The position numbers were made by a program, and so were the translations under genes. The notes beneath the pieces are model-generated. The model had not been told where the DNA came from, ran no database searches, and saw only the letters and a program-made list of their open reading frames with translations. Positions 1-10,469 of a stretch of DNA of 64,000 nt are shown piece by piece. The DNA comes from Thalassolituus sp. Its GTDB lineage: Bacteria > Pseudomonadota > Gammaproteobacteria > Pseudomonadales > Oceanobacteraceae. The DNA lies in contig PDUK01000002.1 in assembly GCA_006212115.1 (NCBI GenBank), positions 1 to 64,000 on the forward strand. The letters run 5' to 3'. Position 1 is the stretch's first letter. Every line of letters starts with the position of its first letter.

Positions 1-37
1 GCATTATCTCCTATTTTCCGCGCGAGTATATTTAATA

Positions 38-1273
38 TTAAAAATTATCTTTAATCCATTCTTTTATGCGGCCAAATGGATTTTTTTTATCTTCTTGAAT
101 CACTTTATTTCGTGATTTTTTATATTCCTGCCCTGCGGCATATAAAAGTAGTCCAACTGCAGTGGAATATATTGGATTATCAATCTCACCACTCAGTCCG
201 GAAACACCAACCGGGCGAGCTAAACGAACCGGCATATGGAAAATTTCTTCCGCCAGTTCGACAACACCTTCCATCTTCGAAGTGCCACCTGTGAGGACAA
301 TTCCTGCAGCAATTAGATCCTCAAAACCACTGCGTCGTAATTCTGCTTGTATCAAAGTGAATAATTCGTCGTAACGTGGCTCAACAACTTCGGCTAACGC
401 CTGACGAGAAAGATCTCTTGGTGGCCTGTCGCCAACACTTGGCACCTTCACCGTTTCGTCCGCTTTGGCTAGCTGAGTCAACGCGCAGGCGTATTTCATT
501 TTAATTTTTTCGGCGTGTTGAGTCGGCGTCCGAAGTGCCATAGCAATGTCGTTGGTAACCTGATCACCCGCAATCGGAATAACCGCGGTATGACGAATTG
601 CCCCTTCCGTAAAAATGGCAATGTCAGTGGTGCCACCACCGATATCAACCATACACACACCCAACTCCCTTTCATCGTCTGTCAAAACGGAGTAGCTGGA
701 GGCCAATTGCTCAAGAATGATGTCGTCAGTTTCAAGATTACAACGCTGAACACAGCGCTCGATATTCTGAATTGCGTTTACCGAGCCCGTTACCAGATGC
801 ACTTTTGCCTCTAGTCGGACACCCGCCATACCAACAGGTTCTTTGATACCTTCCTGGCTATCAACAACGTATTCCTGGGGCAGAACATGAAGAATCGCCT
901 GATCCTGCGGGATAGCAACAGCCTGAGCTGCGTCAATGACACGATCAATATCCATCGCCGTCACTTCACGGTCCTTAACCGCGACAATGCCATTCGAATT
1001 CATGGAGTGAACATGGCTTCCCGCTATCCCCACATACACTGAATGGATGGTACAACCGGCCATTAATTCGGCTTCTTCTATCGCTCTCTGAATCGATTGA
1101 ACAGTCGACTCAATGTTGACCACGACGCCTTTTTTCATGCCCCGGCTCGGACAGCTACCGAGGCCAACTACCTCGATATTTCCATCGACATCAACCTCGC
1201 CAACTAAGGCGACGACTTTCGATGTACCGATGTCCAAGCCGACCAGCATGCGTTTCTGCTGCGTTGTGTTCAT
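38..1273 (-). CDS. ftsA: Cell division protein FtsA
   Basis: Actin-like ATPase that tethers FtsZ to the inner membrane and recruits later divisome proteins. It begins with the typical MLVGLDIGTSKV phosphate-1 segment, has the second nucleotide motif CMVDIGGGTTDIAIF near residue 210 and the adenosine motif IVLTGGTSKMEG near residue 330, and ends with a basic amphipathic helix (FGRIKEWIKDNF) that fits the membrane-targeting tail. The ATG at 1273 overlaps the ftsQ stop (TGATG) with an AGGAG upstream; a TTG one codon earlier is possible but less likely. 411 residues is normal for the family. ftsZ would be expected just beyond the left edge, the next gene in transcription order. Confidence 0.97.
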   Translation of the reverse strand: MNTTQQKRMLVGLDIGTSKVVALVGEVDVDGNIEVVGLGSCPSRGMKKGVVVNIESTVQSIQRAIEEAELMAGCTIHSVYVGIAGSHVHSMNSNGIVAVKDREVTAMDIDRVIDAAQAVAIPQDQAILHVLPQEYVVDSQEGIKEPVGMAGVRLEAKVHLVTGSVNAIQNIERCVQRCNLETDDIILEQLASSYSVLTDDERELGVCMVDIGGGTTDIAIFTEGAIRHTAVIPIAGDQVTNDIAMALRTPTQHAEKIKMKYACALTQLAKADETVKVPSVGDRPPRDLSRQALAEVVEPRYDELFTLIQAELRRSGFEDLIAAGIVLTGGTSKMEGVVELAEEIFHMPVRLARPVGVSGLSGEIDNPIYSTAVGLLLYAAGQEYKKSRNKVIQEDKKNPFGRIKEWIKDNF

Positions 1274-2052
1274 CAACCTTTCTCCTGCTTTTCACGCCAG
1301 GCAATAGCGGCGCCTTTTCCGTATCTTAAATCGACGGCTGCGACCTCATCGGAAGGCAGTCCGGCAATCAATTTTTTCAATCTCAGTGCGCGCTGTTCGA
1401 GTTGGGAACGACCAATCTGAACTTGCCACTGGTTGCTGAGAGTCATACTCAGAGAACCAGTGTCAGACACTGTTAATTGTTCGATTTTTATATTCTCTGT
1501 ACCCATCGCCTGTTGAATAAGACGAAAGTGTTTAATCGAGTCTGACAGGTATTCACTATTTCCTGTCACCACTGTCAGATTATCGACATTTAAATGCCCC
1601 GGTATCGCCATTAAGTCGCCACGAATTCCAATTAATTGACGCCCATTCCAAACCGCCATTGGAATATCTTCAGAAACGGTAATTTCAATATAATCTGGCC
1701 AGCGTTTCCGAACCTGTACATCTTTAATTAAGGGCATATTTATGAGGACGTCATAAACCGCATTTAAATCCGCAGAATAGAACCCTTCACCTACCACCCA
1801 GGAAACTTGCTTCTCAAGGTCTTGCGCATTCCAGACAATCATGTCCCCGCGAACGTCTACCTGATTGATCACCCAATGATCCATCAGCTGGCGAGAGCCG
1901 AGAAATAGCCCCCCCAGTACAATCGGCAAAGCCAACCAACCGAGTAATGATGCTTTCAACCAATCAGGCTTCACCAGTTTCAGGCTGCGCTTTGGTTTTG
2001 GTTCAACCTTGCGCGTCGCACCTCTACGGGCGGCAGACTTCTTACTGCTCAT
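1273..2052 (-). CDS. ftsQ: Cell division protein FtsQ
   Basis: Bitopic divisome protein that bridges early and late division proteins through FtsL/FtsB. It has a basic cytoplasmic N-terminus (residues 1-33), one membrane segment at about 34-53 (LLGWLALPIVLGGLFLG), a POTRA domain (VNQVDVRG through VRKRWPDYIEI, about 60-130) and the periplasmic beta domain. The 259-residue length is usual. The start lies inside the end of ddl (11-bp overlap) and the stop overlaps ftsA, so it is probably translationally coupled on both sides. Confidence 0.95.
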   Translation of the reverse strand: MSSKKSAARRGATRKVEPKPKRSLKLVKPDWLKASLLGWLALPIVLGGLFLGSRQLMDHWVINQVDVRGDMIVWNAQDLEKQVSWVVGEGFYSADLNAVYDVLINMPLIKDVQVRKRWPDYIEITVSEDIPMAVWNGRQLIGIRGDLMAIPGHLNVDNLTVVTGNSEYLSDSIKHFRLIQQAMGTENIKIEQLTVSDTGSLSMTLSNQWQVQIGRSQLEQRALRLKKLIAGLPSDEVAAVDLRYGKGAAIAWREKQEKG

Positions 2053-2968
2053 GGCGTTGTTTTGCCTCTGCGAGTAAGCGTGTTACCAATTCTGCAAACT
2101 CAATACCCGCGGCACGTGCTGCCATAGGAACAAGACTATGGTCAGTCATACCCGGGCTGGTATTGGCCTCCAATAACCAGAAGCTACCCTGCTCATCCTG
2201 CATCACGTCAATTCGTCCCCAGCCTGCTGCACCGAGAACATTGAATGCTTTCAGGGCGAGCTCTTGCAGAGCACGCTCTTCCGATTCTTCCAATCCGCAA
2301 GGCAGGAGATACTCGGTATCGTTTGACTGATACTTGGCGTCATAGTCATAGAATTCATGGCTTGTGCGCAGTTGGATAACAGGCAAAGCTTCCCCGTCGA
2401 CAATCGCAACGGTAAATTCGCGACCTTGTACCCAGCGTTCGGCTAACACCAGGCCATCGTATTCGCTGGCATACTGATAACTACTGCGTAATTCATCGGG
2501 ACTGTGCACACGACGCATACCAATACTGGAGCCTTCGCGTGCAGGTTTTACGATTGCGTTAGCCGCGAGAGATGTATTAATCGCCTGCCAATCAGACTGT
2601 TCATCCAATAAGTAGGCTTGTGGAGTAGGAAGTCCAGCGGCCATCCAGATCATTTTGGTCCGCCACTTATCCATCGCCAACGCCGATGCCATTACGCCAC
2701 TACCGGTGTAAGGCTTATCCAACCACTCCAATACACCCTGAATAGTACCGTCCTCTCCACCTCTTCCGTGCAGAGCAATAAAAGCGACATCGAAATCCAG
2801 CTCGGTAAGCTGACTGATGGCGTGCCCCTGAATATCAACCCGAACAACATTGCCACCGATGCTTTCTAACGCATCGGCCACGGCATTACCGCTGCGCAAT
2901 GAGACTTTTCTTTCGGCTGAAGTACCGCCCATCAATACGGCGATTTTTCCTAGCTGATCCATGCTCAT
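2042..2968 (-). CDS. ddl: D-alanine--D-alanine ligase
   Basis: ATP-grasp ligase that makes the D-Ala-D-Ala dipeptide used by MurF. It begins [20 protein letters not shown], the N-terminal signature of DdlB, followed by the [14 protein letters not shown] segment near residue 65 and the metal/ATP segment [20 protein letters not shown] near residues 255-275. 308 residues matches the short DdlB form encoded in dcw clusters. The ATG shares an ATGA overlap with the murC stop. Confidence 0.96.
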   Translation of the reverse strand: MSMDQLGKIAVLMGGTSAERKVSLRSGNAVADALESIGGNVVRVDIQGHAISQLTELDFDVAFIALHGRGGEDGTIQGVLEWLDKPYTGSGVMASALAMDKWRTKMIWMAAGLPTPQAYLLDEQSDWQAINTSLAANAIVKPAREGSSIGMRRVHSPDELRSSYQYASEYDGLVLAERWVQGREFTVAIVDGEALPVIQLRTSHEFYDYDAKYQSNDTEYLLPCGLEESEERALQELALKAFNVLGAAGWGRIDVMQDEQGSFWLLEANTSPGMTDHSLVPMAARAAGIEFAELVTRLLAEAKQRHEQ

Positions 2969-4419
2969 TCCTCAACCTCCGCCAGCCAGTCGCTGAGGTT
3001 TTCTGCGATATTCACCGCAATACCGCCAATATCTCCTGCGCCCTGCGTCAGTAATAAATCACCCGGACGTAACATGCTCTGTAGTGGTGTTCTTAAAGAT
3101 TCATCACGCTCAATAAATACCGGATCAACAGTTCCACGTTGACGGATTGTTCCGCACATAGATCGGCCATCCGCACCCGCAATCGGCTTCTCGCCAGCTG
3201 GGTACACTTCCATCAAAAGGAGAACATCGGCATCACTCAGTACACGCACGAAATCCTCGTAGAGATCGCGAGTACGGGAATAACGGTGAGGTTGAAAAAC
3301 CATCACAAGACGACGGTCAGGGAAACCTTTCCGGATCGCATCCAGTGTTACTTCCAGTTCACGTGGGTGGTGACCGTAATCATCAACCAGCATGACGTCG
3401 CCATCGCCAAGTGGCACAGTGCCGTTGATCTGGAAGCGACGGCCGACTCCTTCAAACTTTTCAAGCGCGCTGACAATGGCTGTCTCATCGACACCTTCAT
3501 CTTCAGCAACGGCGATGGCGGCCAGCGCATTCAGAACGTTATGTCTACCCGGCATTCTCATACGAACAGCTAACGGTGTTTCTTTGCCCGGACGATGTAC
3601 GTTAAAGCTGGTAAATATGCCGTCTTGCTGTAGGTCGGTAGCACGATAATCTGCGTCGTCGGAGAAACCGTAAGTTGTTATCTGGCGGCTGATTTCCGGG
3701 AGAATGCTGCGGACGTTGTCATCATCAATACATACCACTGCGAGTCCGTAGAAAGGCAGATTATGAAGAAACTCGATAAAGGTGTTTTTGAGTTTTTCGA
3801 AGTCCCCACCATAGGTACTCATATGGTCCGCATCGATATTCGTGACGATGGACACCATAGGTTGAAGGTGTAGAAAACTCGCATCGCTTTCATCAGCTTC
3901 CGCGACTAAATAACGACTCAGACCCAGCCTCGCATTTGTACCAGCACTGTTCAGTTTGCCACCGATAACAAAGGTGGGGTCCAGCTTTGCCTCTGCAAGA
4001 ACAGATGTAACAAGACTCGTTGTTGTTGTTTTGCCATGCGTTCCAGCTACGGCAATTCCATGTCGGAATCGCATTAATTCAGCAAGCATCTCTGCACGAC
4101 GAACGATAGGAACCCGACGTGCCAGCGCCTCGCGCACTTCTGGATTTTCCTCATCAATGGCGGTCGACACGACAAGTACATCGGCCTCACTGACATTCTC
4201 AGGTCGATGTCCGATAAATACGTTAGCGCCAAGCATCGTCAGACGCTGAGTAACCGTTGAGTCTTTCAGGTCTGAACCGGTAATCTGGTAGCCTTGATTC
4301 AGCAGTACTTCTGCAATACCGCACATACCGGCACCGCCTATGCCGACAAAATGGATTACACGAATCCGGCGCATTTCGGGAATCATATTTACTATATCTG
4401 AGGGATGCTTATTGCTCAC
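2965..4419 (-). CDS. murC: UDP-N-acetylmuramate--L-alanine ligase MurC
   Basis: Adds L-alanine to UDP-MurNAc, the first step of peptide stem assembly in the cytoplasm. The Rossmann segment [18 protein letters not shown] and the ATP loop [10 protein letters not shown] (near residue 115) are intact. I place the start at a GTG (4419), because it sits seven bases after an AGGAGG and gives an N-terminus ([20 protein letters not shown]) like other MurC proteins; an in-frame ATG at 4443 would lie deeper inside murG and lacks such a site. The GTG lies 8 bases inside the end of murG. About 484 residues. Confidence 0.95.
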   Translation of the reverse strand: MSNKHPSDIVNMIPEMRRIRVIHFVGIGGAGMCGIAEVLLNQGYQITGSDLKDSTVTQRLTMLGANVFIGHRPENVSEADVLVVSTAIDEENPEVREALARRVPIVRRAEMLAELMRFRHGIAVAGTHGKTTTTSLVTSVLAEAKLDPTFVIGGKLNSAGTNARLGLSRYLVAEADESDASFLHLQPMVSIVTNIDADHMSTYGGDFEKLKNTFIEFLHNLPFYGLAVVCIDDDNVRSILPEISRQITTYGFSDDADYRATDLQQDGIFTSFNVHRPGKETPLAVRMRMPGRHNVLNALAAIAVAEDEGVDETAIVSALEKFEGVGRRFQINGTVPLGDGDVMLVDDYGHHPRELEVTLDAIRKGFPDRRLVMVFQPHRYSRTRDLYEDFVRVLSDADVLLLMEVYPAGEKPIAGADGRSMCGTIRQRGTVDPVFIERDESLRTPLQSMLRPGDLLLTQGAGDIGGIAVNIAENLSDWLAEVEE

Positions 4420-5479
4420 GAGCGAACCTCCTGATCTGTTCAACTACTTTTTCAGTTGCATCAGTCATAGCTAAGGCTCGTGCTTTGATTGACATATCGC
4501 GCAGTAACGCACGATCTTCTGTTAGGAGCTGCCATTGCTGGGCCAACCATTCCGGAGTAAGGTCAACCTGCTGACGAATTATTGCTGCCCCTTCTTTTTG
4601 AAGGTACTGGGCATTTGCTGTCTGGTGATCATCTACGGCGTGAGGGTATGGAACGAAAATCGCGGCGCAACCAGCAGCGGCCACCTCGGAAACTGTTAGC
4701 GCACCCGAGCGACAAACGATTAAATCAGCCCAAGCATACGCGGAAGCCATATCATCGATGAAAGCGGTTACCTCGGCCTCCACTTTGGCTTCGCTATACT
4801 GTTCTGTTACCTGCTCAATGTTACGCTTACCAACCTGGTGCCGTAATTCAGGGCGCTGCTCTTCCGGCAATGACATCATGGCTTCCAGTACCGAGTTATT
4901 TAAAGCCACCGCACCCAAGCTGCCGCCCACGACTAATACACGTAAACGACCATCGTGAAATTCGCGAGTATCAGGTGCTGGAATATTTACCACATCCTGT
5001 CGAACAGGATTACCAGTCACTAACGCACCTTCTAATGCACCAGGGAACGCCTGCATCGCCACGGTCGAAAAACGCTGCAGTAATTTATTGGTCATCCCAG
5101 CAAATGCGTTCTGCTCGTGGATAAGCAGTGGAATACCACGCAACCACGCTGCAACACCACCAGGACCCGTTGCGTATCCACCCAAACCCATGACAACCAA
5201 AGGTTTAACCTGACGAATAACCGCCAACGCTTGTTTAACTGCTTTCATAATTCTTAGCGGCGCAGTCAGCAGACCCAATTTACCTTTTCCACGAAGGCCT
5301 GCAATGTCGATAGTGTGCAGCGGAAAGCCATTGGCAGGAACCAATTCAGCCTCGATACCTGCCGATGTTCCCAGCCAATGAATTTCAAATCCCTCTGCCG
5401 CCAGCGCATGCGCGACTGCGAGAGCGGGGAATACATGTCCCCCCGTACCACCGGCCATCATGAGGACTACTTTACTCAT
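4409..5479 (-). CDS. murG: MurG, lipid II-forming GlcNAc transferase
   Basis: Transfers GlcNAc from UDP-GlcNAc to lipid I on the inner face of the membrane, giving lipid II. It starts [20 protein letters not shown], the conserved glycine-rich loop 1; GGSLGA (near residue 190) and the UDP-binding segment [15 protein letters not shown] (near residue 265) follow. The start at 5479 is preferred over an upstream in-frame ATG because the protein then begins at the family N-terminus. It overlaps the ftsW end slightly; 356 residues is standard. Confidence 0.96.
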   Translation of the reverse strand: MSKVVLMMAGGTGGHVFPALAVAHALAAEGFEIHWLGTSAGIEAELVPANGFPLHTIDIAGLRGKGKLGLLTAPLRIMKAVKQALAVIRQVKPLVVMGLGGYATGPGGVAAWLRGIPLLIHEQNAFAGMTNKLLQRFSTVAMQAFPGALEGALVTGNPVRQDVVNIPAPDTREFHDGRLRVLVVGGSLGAVALNNSVLEAMMSLPEEQRPELRHQVGKRNIEQVTEQYSEAKVEAEVTAFIDDMASAYAWADLIVCRSGALTVSEVAAAGCAAIFVPYPHAVDDHQTANAQYLQKEGAAIIRQQVDLTPEWLAQQWQLLTEDRALLRDMSIKARALAMTDATEKVVEQIRRFAREQ

Positions 5480-6635
5480 TGTTGCCCTCCTCTTGATTCT
5501 CTTTTGTTGTCTTCGCCAGCTGTGTTTCGTACGCAATACGCATCACAATTCCGACCATGGCACAGCACATTAACAAGCTGCTTCCGCCGTAACTGAAGAA
5601 AGGTAATGTCAGCCCTTTTGTTGGCAGCAGACCCGTGTTCACACCAAGATTAATTACGATCTGCAAGCCAAGCAGTGCTGCCAGTCCGGTGGCTACAAAG
5701 GATGCGTACATCAATCCTTGCTTCTGAGCTTCCCAGGCGATATTCCAGACACAGGCAACGAGGTATCCCAGCAAACCAAGGGCAACCAAGCCACCCAAAA
5801 GGCCGGTTTCCTCTGCCCAGATTGCAAATACAAAATCCGTGTGCGCCTCTGGTAAGTAAAAGAGCTTTTGCACACTCTCACCGAAGCCAACTCCAAACAG
5901 TTCACCACGGCCGAATGCGATAAGAGACTGAGTTAATTGATAACCCGTACCGTAAACATGTTCAGGTGCCCATGGATTCAGGTACGCCATCAAACGATTA
6001 ACCCGATAGTCTTCACTACCGACGACTAGTACACCAATAACGATGGTTGCAAAGGTAAGCAGAAAAAACTGTCCGGCTTTTACGCCACCCAGGAACAGCA
6101 TAATCATGGCCGCACCGAGCAATACCACGACAGCACCAAAATCGGGTTCCATCAGCAACAAGCCAACCATAGCGCCCAGAATGCCAAGTGGTTTCAGAAA
6201 TCCTGACCACTGACTCTTTACTTCCTGTTCGCGGCGAACCAGATAGCCTGCGACATAAAATACCGCCCCGACCTTCGCCAGCTCGGATGCCTGTATTTTA
6301 ATAATGCCAAGATTCAGCCAACGCTGACTGCCATTTACCTCATGTCCGATTCCGGGAACAAACACGAGGATAAGGCTCAAAATTCCGGCAACCAGCAGCA
6401 AGCCATCGAACTTCGCCCATCGAGCCATCGAAATCTGCGACGTTAAATACGCAACCGCCACACCGAGAATCAGATAAACCGCGTGTCGAACGGCGAAATA
6501 AGCGGAATTACCTGTGTAGTCCTCTGCTATACCCGTTGATGCTGAGGCCACCATCAACCATCCCAGCACCAGCAGTGCAATCCATGGGTAAAACAGTGAG
6601 CTGTTCTGCTGCCAACGCAATGCATCCAGTGTCAT
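5472..6635 (-). CDS. ftsW: Lipid II polymerase FtsW
   Basis: SEDS-family glycosyltransferase that polymerises septal peptidoglycan together with FtsI. It is a polytopic membrane protein with about ten hydrophobic segments and the SEDS hallmark regions GHEVNGSQRWL near residue 105, AHTDFVFAIWAEETGLLGG near residue 275 and LPFFSYGGSSLL near residue 355. The ATG at 6635 overlaps the murD stop (ATGA) and has GGAGG seven bases upstream, so I prefer it to an earlier in-frame codon at 6653. About 387 residues. Confidence 0.96.
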   Translation of the reverse strand: MTLDALRWQQNSSLFYPWIALLVLGWLMVASASTGIAEDYTGNSAYFAVRHAVYLILGVAVAYLTSQISMARWAKFDGLLLVAGILSLILVFVPGIGHEVNGSQRWLNLGIIKIQASELAKVGAVFYVAGYLVRREQEVKSQWSGFLKPLGILGAMVGLLLMEPDFGAVVVLLGAAMIMLFLGGVKAGQFFLLTFATIVIGVLVVGSEDYRVNRLMAYLNPWAPEHVYGTGYQLTQSLIAFGRGELFGVGFGESVQKLFYLPEAHTDFVFAIWAEETGLLGGLVALGLLGYLVACVWNIAWEAQKQGLMYASFVATGLAALLGLQIVINLGVNTGLLPTKGLTLPFFSYGGSSLLMCCAMVGIVMRIAYETQLAKTTKENQEEGNNE

Positions 6636-8002
6636 GACAGACCCTCCACGCACTGCACGAAATACTCACCGCGCTGAACATAGTTTTTAAACTGATCGAA
6701 GCTGGCGCAGGCCGGAGAAAAAAGAACAACATCGTCAGCGTTTGCAGCCAGAGCGGCATCATTAAGAGCCTCTGACAGCGTGTTGTATTGCAGCACCTTT
6801 GTGTGTCCTGATAAAGCCGCAGCCAGAATTGCCTTATCCGCACCAAACACATAAGCACCGGCGACCCGATTGGTGCAGGCAGCAGCGAGTTCAGTAAATG
6901 TCTGCCCTTTACTCTCACCACCGGCGATCAACCAGAGAGAACCCTGAGTCAGCGGCGCGAGTCCCTCAATAGCTGCAACCGTCGAGCCTTCATTCGTGCC
7001 CTTTGAATCGTTGATGTAATCCACGCCAGCAGCAGTTGCGACGTGCTGGCAACGATGATCAAGCCCCGTAAATGAGGTCAGTGCAGGTAAACAATCAGAG
7101 AGATCAATATCGATTCCCTCAACATCGAGAGCATCGACGAATGCGAGCGCAGCAAGCGCGTTAGCAACGTTGTGCATCCCACGTATTTTTAGTGCCGATG
7201 CATCAATTAACGGATCAGAGCCCTTACACAACATAACTCGACCCGACTCGCGAATAAGACCGAAGTCTGCCGCAGCAGGCGTATCGAGACTGAAATGACT
7301 GCTTTTATTTGCGCCAGACAGAACTGGAATGGTGTGATCATCGTTTCCATTAATCACAACATGTTTAGCGCCCTGAAATATGCGTTGCTTGGCGCGCTCG
7401 TAATCTGCCATCCCCGCATAGCGATCCATATGATCTGGCGAAATATTCAGAATCCCGGCGACGTCGGCATTCAGATTCCTTGTTGTCTCCAGCTGAAAAC
7501 TTGATAGCTCCGCTACGTATACTTGAGAGTCATCTTCCTCAGATAAGAGATCAAGGACAGGCAAACCGATATTGCCGCAGGCCGTTGCACGAACACCTGC
7601 CTCATTAAGCAAACTTGCGACCAGCGTAGTAACGGTGCTTTTTCCGTTTGATCCGCTAATCGCAATTAAAGGCTTCGTGCGGTATTCAGAAAAGAGTTGT
7701 ACGTCACCCGAGATAACCACACCACGCTCTTTCGCTGCTTGGAAAACCGGAGTGTTAACGCTGATCCCCGGACTGACCAGTAGCTCGTCAAACTCAGATA
7801 GGAACTCAGCTGTAAGCAGACCAAGGGAAATGCTGATGCCCGGAAATTCTTCTTTAATAGCATCAATACCAGCCAGTTCACTGCGAGTATCACACAAGCT
7901 GAATGTCAGACCTTTCGACTGGCAGAAACGCGCACACGACAGACCCGTCAGCCCAAGGCCGATGATCAGATAGTGCTTGTTATTCTTACTGCCAGTCATC
8001 AT
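6632..8002 (-). CDS. murD: UDP-N-acetylmuramoyl-L-alanine--D-glutamate ligase MurD
   Basis: Mur ligase that adds D-glutamate to UDP-MurNAc-L-Ala. The N-terminal segment YLIIGLGLTGLSCARF, the P-loop ISGSNGKSTVTTL (near residue 115) and the ligase motif NISPDHMDRY (near residue 185) are all present, as is the C-terminal VVLFSPACASFDQFKNYVQR typical of MurD. 456 residues. Two consecutive ATG codons (8002 and 7999) could serve; a GAGAG lies just upstream. It lies 22 bases after mraY. Confidence 0.96.
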   Translation of the reverse strand: MMTGSKNNKHYLIIGLGLTGLSCARFCQSKGLTFSLCDTRSELAGIDAIKEEFPGISISLGLLTAEFLSEFDELLVSPGISVNTPVFQAAKERGVVISGDVQLFSEYRTKPLIAISGSNGKSTVTTLVASLLNEAGVRATACGNIGLPVLDLLSEEDDSQVYVAELSSFQLETTRNLNADVAGILNISPDHMDRYAGMADYERAKQRIFQGAKHVVINGNDDHTIPVLSGANKSSHFSLDTPAAADFGLIRESGRVMLCKGSDPLIDASALKIRGMHNVANALAALAFVDALDVEGIDIDLSDCLPALTSFTGLDHRCQHVATAAGVDYINDSKGTNEGSTVAAIEGLAPLTQGSLWLIAGGESKGQTFTELAAACTNRVAGAYVFGADKAILAAALSGHTKVLQYNTLSEALNDAALAANADDVVLFSPACASFDQFKNYVQRGEYFVQCVEGLS

Positions 8003-8024
8003 GAATCTCTCGTTATAACCGTTA

Positions 8025-9107
8025 TCAACGAATTTTTAGTGTTGCCAGACCGACCAACACCAAAACGATGGTGATGATCCAGAAACGCACAATAACCCGA
8101 GGCTCTGGCCAACCCTTTAACTCGAAATGGTGGTGCAATGGCGCCATACGGAAGATACGTCGGCCAGTCATTTTGAAAGACGCAACCTGCAGGATGACGG
8201 ATACGGTTTCCGCAACGAAAATACCGCCCATAATAAACAGTACGATTTCCTGACGAATCACAACCGCTACGATCCCCAGAGCAGCACCCAATGCCAGCGA
8301 GCCTACGTCGCCCATGAAGACCTGCGCTGGATAAGTGTTAAACCAGAGGAAGCCGATTCCCGCACCCACAATTGCAGCGCAGAACACAGCCAGCTCACCT
8401 GAATCAGCGATATAAGGAATATGCAGGTAGTCTGCAAAATTAACGTTGCCCGCCAGGTAAGCACACACACCAAGGGCTGCGGCCACCATGACCGTTGGCA
8501 TAATCGCCAGTCCGTCCAGGCCATCCGTCAGGTTCACAGCATTACTCGACCCAACGACGACGAAGTAAGTCAGAACGATAAACATCATGCCAAGTTGCGG
8601 CATAACATCTTTAAAGAAAGGAACGACCAGCTGAGTTTCCTGTGGGGATTGCGCACTGTAGAAAAGATAAGCACCGGCGATCAGTGCCAAAACAGACTGC
8701 CAGAAGTACTTCCAACGACCCGGTAAACCGCGCGAATTTTTCTCAACGACTTTACGGTAATCATCGACCCAACCGATCGCACCGAAAGCCAGAGTCACCA
8801 GTAATACCAACCAGACGTAACGATTTTCAAGGTCACCCCAAAGTAGAGTACTGAGCGCGATAGACAGTAATATCAGAGCACCACCCATGGTTGGCGTACC
8901 CGCCTTACTTAAATGCGACTTCGGACCCACTTCACGGATCGCCTGACCAATCTGATATTCGCGTAATTTGCGAATAACAACAGGGCCAAGAATCAGCGCA
9001 ACTGCCAATGCTGTTCCTACAGAAAAAATTGCTCTCAGAGTCAGATAGGTCACCACGCCGAAACCGGAGTGATATTGGGCAAGCCATTCACCGAACCAAA
9101 GTAACAT
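8025..9107 (-). CDS. mraY: Phospho-MurNAc-pentapeptide translocase MraY
   Basis: Integral membrane transferase that moves phospho-MurNAc-pentapeptide to undecaprenyl phosphate, forming lipid I. Around ten hydrophobic segments are seen, with the catalytic aspartate motifs GWVDDYRK (near residue 117) and [10 protein letters not shown] (near residue 193), [10 protein letters not shown] (near residue 267), and the triple-histidine loop [14 protein letters not shown] (near residue 325). 360 residues equals the family norm. The start follows the murF stop directly, with an AGAAGGGG site. Confidence 0.97.
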   Translation of the reverse strand: MLLWFGEWLAQYHSGFGVVTYLTLRAIFSVGTALAVALILGPVVIRKLREYQIGQAIREVGPKSHLSKAGTPTMGGALILLSIALSTLLWGDLENRYVWLVLLVTLAFGAIGWVDDYRKVVEKNSRGLPGRWKYFWQSVLALIAGAYLFYSAQSPQETQLVVPFFKDVMPQLGMMFIVLTYFVVVGSSNAVNLTDGLDGLAIMPTVMVAAALGVCAYLAGNVNFADYLHIPYIADSGELAVFCAAIVGAGIGFLWFNTYPAQVFMGDVGSLALGAALGIVAVVIRQEIVLFIMGGIFVAETVSVILQVASFKMTGRRIFRMAPLHHHFELKGWPEPRVIVRFWIITIVLVLVGLATLKIR

Positions 9108-10469
9108 TTATTTTTCCCCTTCTTCTGTCAGTGAACGGACCACTTGATCCATTCCAGCACTGCGCGACCCTTTAACCAGTACGGTATCGCCTGCTTCTGT
9201 TGTTGTTTTTACGTAGTCTGCAACCGCTTCACGTGTTTCAAACCAATAAGCGTTATCACCGAATACATCAGTTGCGTGTTTGCTGAGCGGGCCGGTTGCG
9301 ACCAGCGTCTGTATGCCTTTGTCATGTGCATAGCGGCCTACCCGCTCGTGCATCGCAGCTGCTGACTCGCCGAGTTCACCCATGTCACCCATTACAAGGA
9401 TCTTATTACCTTGAGCCAGCGCCAGAACATCGATGGCGGCGCAGAAAGATTCCGGGTTTGCGTTATACGCGTCATTGAATATGGTCTGCCCGTTAACGCC
9501 GTCACATACTTCAAGGCGACCAGAAAAGGCCGTTGCCTGCTCAAGGCCCGCTTTAATTTCTGCCAACGAAAAACCAAGATGAGTTGATGCTGCGGCAACG
9601 GAAAGTGCATTCCGGACGTTATGCACTCCAGCCAGAGACAAAAACAATGACACTAATCCCGCTGGCGTGTGCAATGTGAATGCGCTTCCCTCCAAGGACT
9701 CCTGGATATCGGTCGCATAGACATCTGAAGGCTGATGTAAGCCGAAAGAGATGACTTTTTTGGATCCGGCGCGTGATACCCAATCGCTAAAGAAACGATC
9801 ATCGGCGTTCAAGATGACAGCGCCGTCAGCCTGTACCGAATCTATTAGCTCGCCTTTCGTTTGTGCGATGTTTTCTATCGAACCAAACCCCTCAAGATGG
9901 GCCGGTACAACATTCGTCAGAATGCCAACCTCAGGTCGGGTCAATTCTGCCGTGTACGCAATTTCACCGACACCACTCGCACCCAGCTCAATCATCGCCG
10001 CCTGATGTTCAGGTTCAATGGACAGTAATGTTAGTGGTGCACCAATATGATTATTAAGGTTCCCTTTCGTAATCAGAGTCTCGTAGCGCTGTGCTAAAAC
10101 AGAGCCCATCAGCTGTTTTACTGTGGTTTTACCCGCGCTTCCCGTAACCGCGACAACACGACCACTGAATTGATCCCGGTGCCATGCGGCCAGATCCGCC
10201 AAGGCGCGCAGTGTATCGTCGACTTTAATTTGAGCAATTTCAGTGTCGAGCGGACGCTCAGTCAGTACCGCAACCGCCCCCGCATCTGTTGCCTGAGAGG
10301 CAAACTCATGCCCATCAAAACGCTCGCCTACGAGTGGGATATACAAACTTCCTGCTGTCAGAGTGCGGGTATCCGTTGAAACGGAATGACATTCTGTTTG
10401 CGGATTTCCAGACAGGATTTCACCATTCGTTACTTCAGCAATCTGTTCGACTGTTGGACTAAGCAACAT
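9108..10469 (-). CDS. murF: UDP-MurNAc-tripeptide--D-Ala-D-Ala ligase MurF
   Basis: Adds the D-Ala-D-Ala dipeptide to the UDP-MurNAc tripeptide, completing the pentapeptide. The P-loop VTGSAGKTTVKQLM (near residue 110), KGNLNNHIGAP, and the C-terminal motif FNDAYNANPESF (near residue 330) are characteristic. 453 residues. The ATG has a strong AGGAGG site and lies 11 bases inside the end of murE. Confidence 0.96.
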   Translation of the reverse strand: MLLSPTVEQIAEVTNGEILSGNPQTECHSVSTDTRTLTAGSLYIPLVGERFDGHEFASQATDAGAVAVLTERPLDTEIAQIKVDDTLRALADLAAWHRDQFSGRVVAVTGSAGKTTVKQLMGSVLAQRYETLITKGNLNNHIGAPLTLLSIEPEHQAAMIELGASGVGEIAYTAELTRPEVGILTNVVPAHLEGFGSIENIAQTKGELIDSVQADGAVILNADDRFFSDWVSRAGSKKVISFGLHQPSDVYATDIQESLEGSAFTLHTPAGLVSLFLSLAGVHNVRNALSVAAASTHLGFSLAEIKAGLEQATAFSGRLEVCDGVNGQTIFNDAYNANPESFCAAIDVLALAQGNKILVMGDMGELGESAAAMHERVGRYAHDKGIQTLVATGPLSKHATDVFGDNAYWFETREAVADYVKTTTEAGDTVLVKGSRSAGMDQVVRSLTEEGEK